Counted from the first letter of the stretch, positions 1 through 9,525 are shown. The stretch: DNA of 64,000 bases from Photobacterium profundum SS9 (GCF_000196255.1 NC_006371.1:310001-374000), one strand, 5' to 3'. The notes: generated by a model not told the origin, from the letters alone. Made by a program: numbers and translations.

Positions 1-342
1 GCGGATACCGAGTTTATAGGCCAAATTGATGGCCTTCTCCATAATGACATAGGCTTCATGACGAATCGCTTCATTTTCAGAACCGAAGGGGAACTTACGG
101 TGTGCACTCAAACACATCGACTGTAATGGCAAGCCGTATTGTTCGCATAAATGGCGTAGGTTGTAAATTTCTTCGTCGCTCCAATCTAAGCGGGCTCGAC
201 GTTCATCTGATTCATCGACCGAAATTTCAATAAAATCAAAACCAAAATCTTTCGCTGCTACGATTTTTTGTTCCCATGACAAGTCTGCTGGCATGGCTTT
301 TTCATACAAACCAAGGCGGAATTTCTTATTAAAATTATGCAT
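1..342 (-). CDS. ulaE: L-ribulose/L-xylulose-5-phosphate 3-epimerase UlaE, C-terminus cut by window edge
   Basis: The first 114 codons, read on the minus strand from an ATG at 342, are visible; the rest lies outside the window. The N-terminus (MHNFNKKFRLGLYEKAMP, then a DFIEISVDESDERRARLDW stretch) is typical of the UlaE/SgaU xylose-isomerase-like TIM-barrel epimerases. These convert L-xylulose-5-phosphate to L-ribulose-5-phosphate in ascorbate catabolism. A GGTGA ribosome site precedes the ATG, and an in-frame TGA just upstream fixes the start. It follows the ybhA-like gene by 25 nt, so it is probably the last visible gene of the ulaR-ulaG-ybhA-ulaE transcript. Confidence is high because of the surrounding ula genes. 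Confidence 0.9.
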   Translation of the reverse strand, partial: MHNFNKKFRLGLYEKAMPADLSWEQKIVAAKDFGFDFIEISVDESDERRARLDWSDEEIYNLRHLCEQYGLPLQSMCLSAHRKFPFGSENEAIRHEAYVIMEKAINLAYKLGIR

Positions 343-367
343 ATATCACCTAAATTAAGTGTAGGGC

Positions 368-1186
368 TTAGAAGCAATCTGCGATGATTTCACTGATGCC
401 TTGGTCGTTATTGGTGGTGGTTGTGATACGGTCTGCGATCTGCTTGACGGCCTCATCGGCATTGGCCATGGCGACGCCGAGCCCAGCAAGGGTAATCATG
501 GAGATGTCATTGTGGTTATCACCTATCGCAACAACCTTGCTTGGATCAATGTGTTGGTCTGCTAAGTATTCAGCCAAGCGAAAGCCTTTAGTATTGCCTT
601 TGTTGGAAAAGTCGATACGGTTTGACCACGACTTCTCACCAGTAAAAGTGCTACGAATAAATGGTAATTTTGCGAAATCTGTGATGTTTTCAATGTCACC
701 TTCAACCACGAATTTCCAGATGTAGGCGTTGTTATCGATTTCATCCAAGAAAGAATCAATGCGTTCAATCTTGGGTTTAATGTCAGTAGGAAACTGTTGC
801 GACCAGATTTCCATTGCTTCCATATAGTGGATGGGTGTTTTAGCTGAGAACGTCATTTTGTTGGTGACGTACATCACCATGTTCAGTTTGTTTTGTTGTG
901 CCAACGTGACAAATTGACGGGCATTGTCGTGAGAAATGGCCTGCTCAGTGATCACGCTGTTGGTTGAATAGTCATATACATAGGTGCCATTGCAGCAAAT
1001 GATCGGGGTATCAAGTTTGAGATCATGGTGGTATGGACGGGCGGCGGTATGGTGACGGCCTGTGACCAATAACACAGTAGTGGTGTCTTTAATGCGTGCG
1101 ATAGCGTCCTTTATTTCGGGTAAGATCTGATGGTCAGTGGTTAATGTCGTGCCATCTAAATCTAAGGCCAGCACGGAGTAAGTCAT
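368..1186 (-). CDS. ybhA: YbhA-like HAD phosphatase (Cof subfamily) inside the ula locus
   Basis: A 272-residue HAD-superfamily hydrolase. Motif I is DLDGT (residues 9-13), TGRHH lies near residue 55, CCNGTY follows, and the C-terminal motif IV is GDNHNDISM. The TGRHH and LDTPIICCNGTYVYDY stretches match Escherichia coli YbhA (pyridoxal-phosphate/sugar-phosphate phosphatase) better than YidA or Cof. The start was placed at the ATG at 1186, behind an AAAGGGA ribosome site, rather than at an upstream start that adds 11 poorly coding residues. It sits between ulaG and ulaE. A role in removing phosphorylated intermediates of ascorbate catabolism is inference; the substrate cannot be read from sequence. 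Confidence 0.85.
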   Translation of the reverse strand: MTYSVLALDLDGTTLTTDHQILPEIKDAIARIKDTTTVLLVTGRHHTAARPYHHDLKLDTPIICCNGTYVYDYSTNSVITEQAISHDNARQFVTLAQQNKLNMVMYVTNKMTFSAKTPIHYMEAMEIWSQQFPTDIKPKIERIDSFLDEIDNNAYIWKFVVEGDIENITDFAKLPFIRSTFTGEKSWSNRIDFSNKGNTKGFRLAEYLADQHIDPSKVVAIGDNHNDISMITLAGLGVAMANADEAVKQIADRITTTTNNDQGISEIIADCF

Positions 1187-1358
1187 GTTTATTCCCTTTG
1201 ATTGAATCGCGTAAACCATATAAGTAAACGGGAAATGGTGAGTCCTGTCCTTTCATTACTCGGTGAGAAATGAAAGGGCTACCTTCCAACACAAACGATG
1301 CGAACCGAAAACAGGAAGATAGCCACAGGTTTTTTTGTAGGGTTAAGAGTTTTAATAC

Positions 1359-2426
1359 TTACAAGAATGCCTTGAACGGTAATTCTGGTTCGTCTGTAAA
1401 GATGTCGGCAAAACCACGAGGGTGCTGGTAGTACATCTTCGCTTGGTCTGTTGGGAAGGTGTATTTACCGCCCACTTGCCAGAAGAAAGGACTAAATCCA
1501 TAACCCAGACGATCTTTTTTCATCTTCCATAACACTTCAATTTCACGAGGATCGTTTTGGAAGTTGGCCCAAATATCGTGATGGAAAGGCATAACGACTT
1601 GCGCGTCTAATGATTCTCCGGCACGCAAGATGTCGGAAGCGGTCATTTTGTCGGTTACGCCACGTGGGTTTTCGCCGTAAGACAACAGAGCTACATCAAT
1701 TTGATTATCGTTGCCGTGTTTTGCGTAGTAATTTGAGTAGTGTGAATCCCCAGAGTGGTAAACATTACCACCCGTAGTTTTCACCAAATAGTTCACTGCG
1801 CGGTCGTCCATGCCATCTAAAATCGACTTGTCGTACGAAGAGGTGCCTTCTGGTAGTGTCACCAATGCAGTACGGTCGAAAGCGTCCAATACTTTGATGG
1901 TTATATCGCCCACCGGAATCTCATCACCAACTTTGGCTATAATGCATCGTTCTTCTGGCACGCCCCAGCCTGTCCATAGATCTACACAAGCTTTTGGTCC
2001 GATGAATTTCACGTGCTCACCACAGTTATGCAGTACTGCAGAGGCAACGTTAATATCGATGTGATCGGCATGATCATGGGTAGCCAATACCGCATCAATA
2101 TTTTTAATCCCGAATGGGTCAAGTACGAACGGTGAAGTTCGTAGGTTCGGCTGTAAGTTGCGAACACCACCCATACGCATCATCTGATGCTGATTTTTCA
2201 TGTGTGGGTTGCCGTGTGTTCTCTTGCCCGTACCACACCAAAAATCGATAGAAATGTTGGTATTACCTTCAGATTTTAGCCAAATTCCCGTACAACCGAG
2301 CCACCACATTGCAAAGGTACCTGGCTGCACATCTTCGTGATCAATTTCTTCGTTTAGCCATGTGCCCCACTCAGGGAACGTATTGAGAATCCATGATTCG
2401 CGGGTAATTTCGTCAACTTTGCTCAT
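1359..2426 (-). CDS. ulaG: L-ascorbate-6-phosphate lactonase UlaG
   Basis: 355 residues, essentially the length of E. coli UlaG. The metallo-beta-lactamase signature THDHADH (residues 116-122) supplies metal ligands, and a second conserved patch ([12 protein letters not shown]) follows near residue 225. The cytosolic enzyme opens the lactone of L-ascorbate-6-phosphate made by the UlaABC phosphotransferase, giving 3-keto-L-gulonate-6-phosphate, the substrate of UlaD. It lies downstream of ulaR on the same strand, separated by 109 nt containing a hairpin. The start is supported by an AAGGT ribosome site. The 172 nt between it and the ybhA-like gene hold an imperfect hairpin (1249-1277) but no clear T-tract. 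Confidence 0.95.
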   Translation of the reverse strand: MSKVDEITRESWILNTFPEWGTWLNEEIDHEDVQPGTFAMWWLGCTGIWLKSEGNTNISIDFWCGTGKRTHGNPHMKNQHQMMRMGGVRNLQPNLRTSPFVLDPFGIKNIDAVLATHDHADHIDINVASAVLHNCGEHVKFIGPKACVDLWTGWGVPEERCIIAKVGDEIPVGDITIKVLDAFDRTALVTLPEGTSSYDKSILDGMDDRAVNYLVKTTGGNVYHSGDSHYSNYYAKHGNDNQIDVALLSYGENPRGVTDKMTASDILRAGESLDAQVVMPFHHDIWANFQNDPREIEVLWKMKKDRLGYGFSPFFWQVGGKYTFPTDQAKMYYQHPRGFADIFTDEPELPFKAFL

Positions 2427-2449
2427 CTGATAGACCTTTCGTTAAATGA

Positions 2450-2491
2450 ATTTAAAAAATCGTCCGAAACGTGCCGGTATGGTGCGTTTCG
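2450..2491 (-). terminator. Hairpin plus T-tract between ulaR and ulaG
   Basis: On the minus strand, CGAAACG (2491-2485) pairs with CGTTTCG (2471-2465) and is followed within a few bases by a run of six T. It lies after the ulaR stop and only about 25 nt before ulaG. It would act as a partial terminator or attenuator that lowers ulaG expression relative to ulaR, unless a promoter lies within the gap. Function is inferred. Confidence 0.5.
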
Positions 2492-2535
2492 CTATAAAAA
2501 CAAATGCGTTCTTTTTTCTATATCTGGGTATTGGC

Positions 2536-3291
2536 TTATACCAACACCACTTCAATTCCTTGTGCTTCCAGCGCGCCCACTACAGCGTGAGGGGCATCTC
2601 GCCCAGTGATCACGATGTCAATTTGAGCCGTGGAGGCAAATAACATCCCCACGCGTTGTCCAACTTTCGAACTGTCGACTAACACCACGAGTTTGGTCGC
2701 TTGCTTCATCATTTTCTGTTCTGACATAGCCGCAAGCATGTCCATTTTGTATAGCCCATCAGCTGTTAAGCCTTTGCCACTAGTGAACATGTAATGCGCG
2801 GCATAACCATGTCCCACTTTTTGATGAGGAGCCAGCATCAGGCCTCGTGTTCGGTGGTATTCCCCGCCAATGATCACCACATCATCATGCTCTTTCGTGA
2901 TCAAATAGCGGATCAGTGGGAAGTAATTAGTAATAACCAAAACATCGCTGCCGCAGATCTCTTGACCTAATAAGAAGGCTGTTGAACCGCAGTTGATCAA
3001 CACGCTGTCGCCACTGTGGCAAAGCTGTGCGGCATAGTGCGCAATGCGTGTTTTTTCATCATGATTGGAAGTTTGATGAATGTTCATGGGAGACCAAAAC
3101 ATGCGTGCTTGTGGCTTTGCCTCTGCACCATTACGTACTTTGGTTAATTTGCCTTGCTCTTCCAATTTATTGATGTCGCGTCTAGCTGTTGCTGGTGAGA
3201 CACCAAAAGTATTGATGACTTTTTCAACCGTAATCGCTCGACGATGATTCAGAATATTAAGTAAAGCATTGTGGCGTTGTGATTCAGTCAT
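2536..3291 (-). CDS. ulaR: DeoR-family repressor of ascorbate utilisation, UlaR
   Basis: 251 residues, the length of E. coli UlaR. The N-terminal DeoR winged helix-turn-helix reads FGVSPATARRDINKLEEQGKL. A C-terminal sugar-phosphate sensor domain follows (INCGSTAFLLGQEI, ITNYFPL, MFTSGKGLTADGLYK, LVDSSKVG). In E. coli UlaR represses the ula genes and is released by L-ascorbate-6-phosphate. The ATG at 3291 was preferred over a GTG 24 nt upstream because homologs begin at MTESQRH. It is transcribed away from ulaA, so one intergenic region probably carries its operators for both arms. Confidence 0.93.
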   Translation of the reverse strand: MTESQRHNALLNILNHRRAITVEKVINTFGVSPATARRDINKLEEQGKLTKVRNGAEAKPQARMFWSPMNIHQTSNHDEKTRIAHYAAQLCHSGDSVLINCGSTAFLLGQEICGSDVLVITNYFPLIRYLITKEHDDVVIIGGEYHRTRGLMLAPHQKVGHGYAAHYMFTSGKGLTADGLYKMDMLAAMSEQKMMKQATKLVVLVDSSKVGQRVGMLFASTAQIDIVITGRDAPHAVVGALEAQGIEVVLV

Positions 3292-3749
3292 GTGTCTTAC
3301 CTCTATTGCTTTCACAATGACACTTTGTGATTCGAAATGACTATAGCAATCACTATTGTGATTATCAATGATTACTTTTGGTGTTTTGTGACTGAGTTAA
3401 AACTTTATTTTCACCACTTTAACGAAGAGGTTACAACTGGTTGAAATTAAAGTGAGAAGTGTCAAAAAGGATTTTTTGCGAGTTAGTTAGCATTTTCAAC
3501 CGTTTTGATACGCATTATCACCCACCTGATAGCCAAAATTGATCTGTATCAATAGGAAGGGATAATCAACGAGAGCTCTCTCACATAAAATCAAACTATG
3601 ACTTTTTATGATTATTTGTGATTGCTATGGTGATTACGCGAACAGAAAGCAGGTTGATAAAAATAGAGAATAAGAAACGGCGAAAAGCCAATCACCCCGT
3701 GATAGAAAGCGATGAGGTGTACGCACCTACGTTGCGATGGAGCATCATT
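3292..3749. promoter_or_regulatory. Divergent ulaR/ulaA control region
   Basis: No gene is supported in this stretch. It holds the palindrome AATCAC-TATT-GTGATT at 3348-3363. The motif TGATTGCTAT occurs twice: as its complement at 3343-3352 near ulaR, and directly at about 3619-3628 upstream of ulaA. The spacing suggests UlaR operators on both arms, possibly overlapping TGTGA-type CRP half-sites (E. coli ula is CRP-dependent). An open frame continues upstream of ulaA from a GTG at 3618, but the extra 44 residues do not resemble the family and are treated as leader. Confidence 0.45.
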
Positions 3750-5498
3750 ATGGACACCCTATACGACATTTTTTACATCTTCTACAGCCAAGTCATGACA
3801 AAGGCCCCGTTATTACTTGGCTTAGTAACATGTATTGGTTACCTCCTGCTAAGACGTGACACTACCACAGTTATAAAAGGTACGATCAAAACCATTGTTG
3901 GTTTTATGTTGGTACAAGTTGGTGCAGGTACTTTGGTTGCTGGTTTTAAACCAGTTATTGAAAAACTCTCTGAATACCATGGTTTAACAGGGTCGGTTAT
4001 TGACCCTTACACCACCATGATGTCTACAATGGAAACTATGGGTGATAACTACTCATGGGTTGGTTATGCCGTCTTAATGGCCTTAGGTCTCAATATCCTT
4101 TTGGTGGTTTTCCGCCGATATACTGGTATTCGAACCATTATGCTGACGGGACACATCATGTTCCAACAAGCAGGCTTGATAGCGGTGTTCTACTTCATTC
4201 TAGGTGCTGGTATGTGGGAAACCATTATTTACTCGGCAATCTTGATGGCTCTGTATTGGGGTATTTCCTCCAACATTATGTTCAAACCGACCGAAGAAGT
4301 AACGGGTGGCGCAGGCTTCTCTATTGGTCACCAACAACAGGTTGCGTCATGGATTGCGACTAAAGTTGCTCCAAAATTGGGCAATAAAGAAGACAGTGTT
4401 GACCACCTTAAACTGCCTAAATGGCTACACATTTTTCACGATAGTATTGCTGCAACAGCAATTGTGATGACAGTGTTCTTCGGTATTATTTTGTTGTCAT
4501 TCGGCCTTGATAATTTACAAGCGATGGCAGGTAAAACGAACTGGTTCATTTATATCCTTGAAACGGGCTTGAAGTTTGCTGTTGCGATTCAAGTGATTGT
4601 TGCTGGTGTACGCATGTTCGTAGCGGAATTATCTGAAGCCTTTAAAGGGGTGTCAGAACGTGTGATTCCGAATGCGGTTTTGGCGATTGACTGTGCGGCG
4701 ATTTATGCTTACTCACCGAATGCGATGGTATTTGGTTTTATGTGGGGTGCGATTGGTCAGTTTACGGCTGTGTTAGCGATGCTTGCTTTTGATGCTCCTA
4801 TCATGATTATTCCTGGCTTCATTCCAATGTTTTTCTCGAATGCGACCATCGGTGTGTTTGCTAACCACTTTGGTGGGTGGAAAGCTGTGATGAAGATCTG
4901 TTTCGTCATGGGCATCATTGAGGTATTAGGCTCAGCATGGGCTATTCATTTGTTTGCGCAACAAGGCACAGAATTTAACGGTTGGATGGGCATGGCCGAT
5001 TGGGCGTTAGTGTTCCCACCAATCATGCAAGGTCTGTCTATGTCGAACTGGTTCTTCTTGGTTTTACTAGCAGCTGCTGGTGTGTACATGTTCTTTGCTT
5101 CAAAAACATTGCGTGCTGAAGAAGATGCAGAAGCGGCGTTGGCTGTTACACAACCGATAGAAGAAGCCGTAGTGGACGTTGCAGAGCAAGCGATTAAAAG
5201 CTCAGCAGGGCGTGCTATTCGTATTTTGGCTGTGTGCGGGAACGGACAAGGCTCATCCATGATGATGAAAATGAAAATTGGTAAATACCTTGAGAAGAAA
5301 GGGATACCGCATGTCATGGATTCGTGTGCTGTTTCAGATTATAAATCCAAGCTCGTGAATACCGACATTATTGTGTCTTCTAAACACCTTTCTGGTGAGA
5401 TGCAACCGGGTGAAGGCAAGTATGTACTAGGCGTACAAAACATGCTGAACCCTAATTCTTTCGGTGATGAATTGCTGAGCTTAATCAATAAAATTTAG
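3750..5498 (+). CDS. ulaA: Ascorbate PTS permease: fused EIIC (UlaA) and EIIB (UlaB)
   Basis: 582 residues. About 1-460 are the polytopic UlaA membrane domain ([60 protein letters not shown]). An alanine/glutamate-rich linker of about 30 residues leads to a UlaB-type EIIB domain (about 490-582, [18 protein letters not shown]), whose Cys is the phosphorylation site. In E. coli these are separate proteins; here they are one EIICB chain importing and phosphorylating L-ascorbate. The start at [11 protein letters not shown] aligns with E. coli UlaA and has a GGAG upstream. EIIA is the next gene. Confidence 0.94.
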   Translation: MDTLYDIFYIFYSQVMTKAPLLLGLVTCIGYLLLRRDTTTVIKGTIKTIVGFMLVQVGAGTLVAGFKPVIEKLSEYHGLTGSVIDPYTTMMSTMETMGDNYSWVGYAVLMALGLNILLVVFRRYTGIRTIMLTGHIMFQQAGLIAVFYFILGAGMWETIIYSAILMALYWGISSNIMFKPTEEVTGGAGFSIGHQQQVASWIATKVAPKLGNKEDSVDHLKLPKWLHIFHDSIAATAIVMTVFFGIILLSFGLDNLQAMAGKTNWFIYILETGLKFAVAIQVIVAGVRMFVAELSEAFKGVSERVIPNAVLAIDCAAIYAYSPNAMVFGFMWGAIGQFTAVLAMLAFDAPIMIIPGFIPMFFSNATIGVFANHFGGWKAVMKICFVMGIIEVLGSAWAIHLFAQQGTEFNGWMGMADWALVFPPIMQGLSMSNWFFLVLLAAAGVYMFFASKTLRAEEDAEAALAVTQPIEEAVVDVAEQAIKSSAGRAIRILAVCGNGQGSSMMMKMKIGKYLEKKGIPHVMDSCAVSDYKSKLVNTDIIVSSKHLSGEMQPGEGKYVLGVQNMLNPNSFGDELLSLINKI

Positions 5499-5565
5499 CG
5501 AATTAATCACAATGCCTCGGTGGGTTGTTGGCAGAGTACAATCCACCGAACACATGGAGTACATC

Positions 5566-6042
5566 ATGAATTTTAAACAATCACTGAACGACAACAATTC
5601 CATTAACCTTCAAGCACAAGCTGCCGATTGGAAAGCGGCGATTAAATTGGGTACCGATATGCTGATTGCTTCGGGCGCGGTGCAACCTAGTTATCACGAC
5701 GCCATCATTAGTAGTGTGGAAAAGCTGGGACCTTACATTGTGATTGCTCCGAATTTTGCGATGCCACATGCTCGTCCTGAAGATGGCGTGAATCGCACTG
5801 CTTTCGCCTTAGTAACCTTGCAACAGCCTGTGTATTTTGAGGGGGAAGAAGAGCCTGTTGATGTTCTGGTGACGTTGGCTGGCAGTTCATCAGATGAGCA
5901 TATGGAAGGCCTGATGGAAGTGACGCAGGTATTGGAAGATGACGACAGTGAAACGGGGGTTGATCTCGATAAGCTTCGCCATTGTCGCAGTAAAGATGAT
6001 GTGTACCGTGTGATTGAAGAAGCGTTAGCGCTTGTTGTGTAA
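5566..6042 (+). CDS. ulaC: Ascorbate PTS EIIA component UlaC
   Basis: 158 residues of the mannitol/fructose-type EIIA fold. The phospho-acceptor His68 lies in NFAMPHARPEDG, and FALVTL and DVLVTLAG strands follow. It receives phosphate from HPr and passes it to the fused EIIB domain. The ATG at 5566, with ATGGAG upstream, aligns with E. coli UlaC; earlier in-frame starts add residues without family resemblance. The 67-nt gap after ulaAB holds no terminator. Confidence 0.92.
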   Translation: MNFKQSLNDNNSINLQAQAADWKAAIKLGTDMLIASGAVQPSYHDAIISSVEKLGPYIVIAPNFAMPHARPEDGVNRTAFALVTLQQPVYFEGEEEPVDVLVTLAGSSSDEHMEGLMEVTQVLEDDDSETGVDLDKLRHCRSKDDVYRVIEEALALVV

Positions 6043-6110
6043 GCAACATATGCACGGCTGACTATCTATGGGCAGTGTGTTGGCATGCTGCCCAATATAG
6101 GAGATGAACA

Positions 6111-6803
6111 ATGTTTAATGCATTGAAAGAGAAAGTCTTAGAAGCGAACCTGCTGCTGCCAAAATACGATTTGGTGACCTTTACGTGGGGTAATGTGTCT
6201 GAAATTGATCGCGTAAGAGGCGTGGTCGCCATTAAGCCTTCAGGGGTAGATTATGATGTTATGACGGTGAATGACATTGTGGTGGTTGATTTAACTGGCA
6301 AGGTGGTAGAAGGAACGATGAATCCGTCCAGTGATACCGCGACTCACCTTGAGTTGTACAAGGCATTTCCTGCATTAGGAGGAATTGTACATACCCATTC
6401 TCGCCATGGCACGATATGGGCACAGGCAGGGTTAGATATCCCAGCGTTAGGTACCACCCATGCTGATTATTTTTACGGTGATATTCCGTGCACGCGTTCA
6501 TTGACACCGCGTGAGATCGACAATGATTACGAGAAGAATACAGGCTTAGTGATTGTTGAAGAATTCACTCGCCGTGATATTGACCCGAGTGCAGTACCTA
6601 GCGCAATCATTGCTGGTCATGCCCCTTTTTCGTGGGGTAAAGATGCGTTTGACGCCGTACATAATGCTGTAGTGCTAGAAGAAGTGGCTGCAATGGCATT
6701 ATCGACACGCAGCTTAAACAGTGGCATTAGAATTCAACAAGAATTATCGGATAAACACTATTTTAGAAAGCACGGTGCTAACGCGTATTACGGACAAAAA
6801 TAG
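6111..6803 (+). CDS. ulaF: L-ribulose-5-phosphate 4-epimerase UlaF
   Basis: 230 residues of the class II aldolase/adducin fold. TWGNVSEID (about 26-34) and IKPSGVDYD (41-49) bind phosphate; HTHSRHGT (94-101) supplies zinc ligands, with a further His at about 171 (AGHAPFSWG). It turns L-ribulose-5-phosphate into D-xylulose-5-phosphate, the last ula step before the pentose phosphate pathway. A GGAG site precedes the start. A 221-nt spacer with no recognisable feature follows before ulaD. Confidence 0.93.
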   Translation: MFNALKEKVLEANLLLPKYDLVTFTWGNVSEIDRVRGVVAIKPSGVDYDVMTVNDIVVVDLTGKVVEGTMNPSSDTATHLELYKAFPALGGIVHTHSRHGTIWAQAGLDIPALGTTHADYFYGDIPCTRSLTPREIDNDYEKNTGLVIVEEFTRRDIDPSAVPSAIIAGHAPFSWGKDAFDAVHNAVVLEEVAAMALSTRSLNSGIRIQQELSDKHYFRKHGANAYYGQK

Positions 6804-7024
6804 GCGTGAATGTTATTGCTTGAATTATTGAGCCAGCTACCAAGTGCTTCATCAACATGTATTCCTGACACATTGACGACAGTAACACCGTGATTGTATG
6901 ACCAAAGATAAGTGATTGAAGACTTGTCGGGTTTCGTGCGCCTACATGTTGGTGACGATACAAAATAATGGGCTATTTGTTATCGATGTAAATGACTTAA
7001 CCATTTCGAAAAGGATTAAAAACC

Positions 7025-7669
7025 ATGACTAAACCACTATTACAAATTGCATTGGATTCAACTGACTTAGCAACCGCTGTTACCGTTGCGAATAACGTGG
7101 AAAGTTTTGTTGATGTGATCGAAATAGGCACTATTCTCGCGTTTGCGGAAGGTATGTCTGCTGTTAATACGCTACGTAAACGCCACCCTGAACATATTAT
7201 TGTATGCGACATGAAAACCACTGATGGCGGGGCGATTTTAGCCAAGATGGCGTTTGAAGCTGGAGCGGACTGGATCACTGTCTCGGCTGCTGCACATATT
7301 GCGACCATCGAAGCGTGTAAGAAAGTAGCGGATGATTTTAATGGCGAAATCCAAATTGAATTGTACGGAAATTGGACTTTGAATGACGCCCAATCTTGGG
7401 TAGATTTAGGCATAAAACAGGCGATTTACCACCGTTCACGTGATGCGGAATTAGCCGGTGTAAGTTGGACTCCTGAAGATATCAGCCGTATGCGAGTGTT
7501 GTCTGAAATGGGTATCGAAGTGTCGATTACTGGCGGTATTGTGCCTGAAGACATCCACTTGTTTGAGGGAATTAAAGCCAAAACCTTCATTGCGGGTCGT
7601 GCTCTTGCCAATGATACGGGTAAAGCGACTGCTGAAGCGCTGCGTACTGAAATTAACAAATATTGGTAA
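7025..7669 (+). CDS. ulaD: 3-keto-L-gulonate-6-phosphate decarboxylase UlaD
   Basis: 214 residues of the orotidine-monophosphate-decarboxylase fold. MTKPLLQIALDSTDL opens the barrel, VCDMKTTDGGAILAKMAFEAGADWITVSAAA carries the Asp/Lys/Asp active-site set, and SITGGIVPEDI plus FIAGRAL form the phosphate grip. It makes L-xylulose-5-phosphate, the substrate of UlaE. An AAGGAT ribosome site precedes the ATG. The gap to the next gene (HPr) is only 13 nt, so they are co-transcribed. Confidence 0.94.
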   Translation: MTKPLLQIALDSTDLATAVTVANNVESFVDVIEIGTILAFAEGMSAVNTLRKRHPEHIIVCDMKTTDGGAILAKMAFEAGADWITVSAAAHIATIEACKKVADDFNGEIQIELYGNWTLNDAQSWVDLGIKQAIYHRSRDAELAGVSWTPEDISRMRVLSEMGIEVSITGGIVPEDIHLFEGIKAKTFIAGRALANDTGKATAEALRTEINKYW

Positions 7670-7682
7670 GGACCGAGATATT

Positions 7683-7943
7683 ATGGAATCTTTTGACTTT
7701 AACATTACCAATGAAAATGGCTTGCATACTCGCCCAGGAGCTTTGCTGGTGAAAGCTTGTAAGGTTTTTTCTTCTTCAGTTACGGTGACGAAAGGTGAGC
7801 GAACAGTGAACGCCAAAAGTTTGATGAAGTTAATGGGCTTGGGTATTTGTAAGAACGACCAAATTCTAGTGGCCGTCGAGGGTGACGATGAAGCTGAAGC
7901 GATTGTTTATCTTCACGGTTTTTTGGCGGAATTAAAAGGGTAG
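7683..7943 (+). CDS. HPr-family phosphocarrier dedicated to the ula operon
   Basis: 86 residues, the size of HPr. His15 lies in NGLHTRPGALLVKACK, the phosphorylation site filled by Enzyme I, and NAKSLMKLMGLGI resembles the conserved region around HPr Ser46. The start is the ATG at 7683, with GGAC upstream; longer upstream frames only overlap ulaD. Its position as last gene of the PTS operon suggests a paralogous HPr that feeds UlaC or signals ascorbate flux. The general HPr would normally be encoded with ptsI elsewhere. Family assignment is firm; the dedicated role is inference. Confidence 0.88.
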   Translation: MESFDFNITNENGLHTRPGALLVKACKVFSSSVTVTKGERTVNAKSLMKLMGLGICKNDQILVAVEGDDEAEAIVYLHGFLAELKG

Positions 7944-7985
7944 TTAAAGAAACCACTTAAATTAGCTAACAAAGCTATAATTTTG

Positions 7986-8018
7986 AAAAGGCAGTAATTT
8001 TCTATTACTGCCTTTTTG
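7986..8018 (+). terminator. Intrinsic terminator of the ula operon
   Basis: AAAGGCAGTAAT pairs with ATTACTGCCTTT around a 5-nt loop and runs into T5. It lies 43 nt after the HPr stop and before the convergent decarboxylase gene. Confidence 0.9.
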
Positions 8019-8055
8019 TTAATAGGAACGGTAGTTACCTATAATACAAGCGAGT

Positions 8056-9525
8056 CTAGCTACACAGTGTAGCATCAGACTGAGTGTGCTCTTCCTGAAT
8101 CTTCTCCAGTTCCATATGATAGATTTCAATGATTTTTTCTGCAGAAGCATCAATATCTTGTGCGGTGGTATGGCAGCTCAAAACAGAGAACAACATCGTC
8201 TTAAGCCCTTTGTAGCCAGACGTCGAGGGGTAACAAAAACCATCTTGCTGAAGTTGGTAAACAATACGGGCGGTCAGTTGATCACGAAATGCGTCATCTC
8301 CCTTGCCAAACTGAGCAGAGAAACGGTTTGATACCACATCATTGAGAATGGTGATGCCATCAACATTACGGAGCTTATCAGCCATTCGTTTCGCCAACGT
8401 GCAGCAGTTATCTAAATGGGCCTGAATACCTTCTTTGCCCAGCGATTTTATCGTGGCGTACACTGGCACTCCTCGGGCTCGGCGAGAGGCAGATATACCG
8501 AAATTAATGGCATTTCTATCCGGTTTCGCAATGGCGTCAGTGAGGTAGTCTCCCATATTATTTCCCCCCATAGCCTTCGCCAACAAAGATGCATCTTTTA
8601 CTATCACCATGCCGCTGTCATAAGGCATATTGAACCATTTATGACCATCGGTATCCCATGAGTCTGCTTTCTCTATTCCTTTCAATAAATGTTTTTGTGT
8701 ATCACTAGCGGCTGACCATAAGCCAATAGCACCATCAACATGAAGCCAAGCATTCGGGTGGGCTTCAATACTAGATGCAATTTCATCAAACGGGTCAAAA
8801 GCACCAGAATCGATGCACCCAGCCTGAGCACAAACTAAGGTTGGCCCATCACATTCGGCTAGGATCGCAGGTAATGTATCTGGAATAATTCGGAGGTTCT
8901 GATCGGTGGGAATCGTCTTGATGTCTTTAAGCCCAATGCCAATCATTGATAAAGCACGTTTAATCGTTGAATGAATTTGATCACTCATTACGACATGAAT
9001 ACGGGGCGCGCCATATAAGCCATTCGCAGCAACATCCCAGCCTGCTTTTTCCAACAAGCTGTTACGTGCCGTGATCAGTGCAGTATAAATTGCCTCTTGA
9101 GCGCCAGAGGTAAACCCCACGCCAGCGGTTTTCGGTAAGTGCAGCAGATCAAGCATCCATTCTGCAGCTGTTTCTTCAACAATGGATGTTGCGGGGCTTG
9201 ATACGTAATAAGGTACATTCTGATCCCATGCGCTCACGAGCCAATCAGCCGCCAACGCAACAGGAAAAGATCCTCCAATCGCATAGCCAAAATAGCGAGG
9301 TCCGCCGGATCCGATCAATCCTTCTTCAACATCCGTGACCAATTTTTGAATCACTTGGTCTGGGGCTGTTCCTGTAATAGGCAGTGTCCCCCCTATTGCC
9401 TTTCGGAGACTCTCAGAATTTGACTGTTTATCAATTGGTCTTTCAGGCAAAGATTCTAGGTAATCGACTGCATGGTCTAACGAACTATTTAGTAATTGGC
9501 GATATTGATTAAATTTATGTGACAT
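8056..9525 (-). CDS. PLP-dependent group II (aromatic/glutamate-type) amino-acid decarboxylase
   Basis: 489 residues with the fold-type I decarboxylase layout. A TSGAQEAIYTAL cofactor-binding patch lies at about 139-150, HVDGAIGLW carries Asp264, and the PLP Schiff-base lysine is Lys296 in DTDGHKWFNMPYDSG. It resembles the pyridoxal-dependent decarboxylase family that includes aromatic-L-amino-acid, diaminobutyrate and glutamate decarboxylases; substrate cannot be told. The start at 9525 is preferred because AATGAGG sits 6 nt upstream and overlaps the alternative ATG. It is divergent from an amidohydrolase, next to a transporter and racemase, suggesting one catabolic unit. Confidence 0.88.
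   Translation of the reverse strand: MSHKFNQYRQLLNSSLDHAVDYLESLPERPIDKQSNSESLRKAIGGTLPITGTAPDQVIQKLVTDVEEGLIGSGGPRYFGYAIGGSFPVALAADWLVSAWDQNVPYYVSSPATSIVEETAAEWMLDLLHLPKTAGVGFTSGAQEAIYTALITARNSLLEKAGWDVAANGLYGAPRIHVVMSDQIHSTIKRALSMIGIGLKDIKTIPTDQNLRIIPDTLPAILAECDGPTLVCAQAGCIDSGAFDPFDEIASSIEAHPNAWLHVDGAIGLWSAASDTQKHLLKGIEKADSWDTDGHKWFNMPYDSGMVIVKDASLLAKAMGGNNMGDYLTDAIAKPDRNAINFGISASRRARGVPVYATIKSLGKEGIQAHLDNCCTLAKRMADKLRNVDGITILNDVVSNRFSAQFGKGDDAFRDQLTARIVYQLQQDGFCYPSTSGYKGLKTMLFSVLSCHTTAQDIDASAEKIIEIYHMELEKIQEEHTQSDATLCS

Noticed and set aside
1249..1277. Terminator between ulaG and the ybhA-like gene
   Set aside because: CCTTTCATT/AATGAAAGG can pair, but there is no T-tract on the minus strand and the downstream genes are probably co-transcribed.
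3618..3749. N-terminal extension of UlaA from an upstream GTG
   Set aside because: The extra 44 residues are basic and do not align with UlaA; the ATG at 3750 has a ribosome site and matches the family start.
7539..7682. Longer N-terminus for the HPr gene overlapping ulaD
   Set aside because: It would be out-of-frame sequence within ulaD; the ATG at 7683 gives a standard 86-residue HPr.
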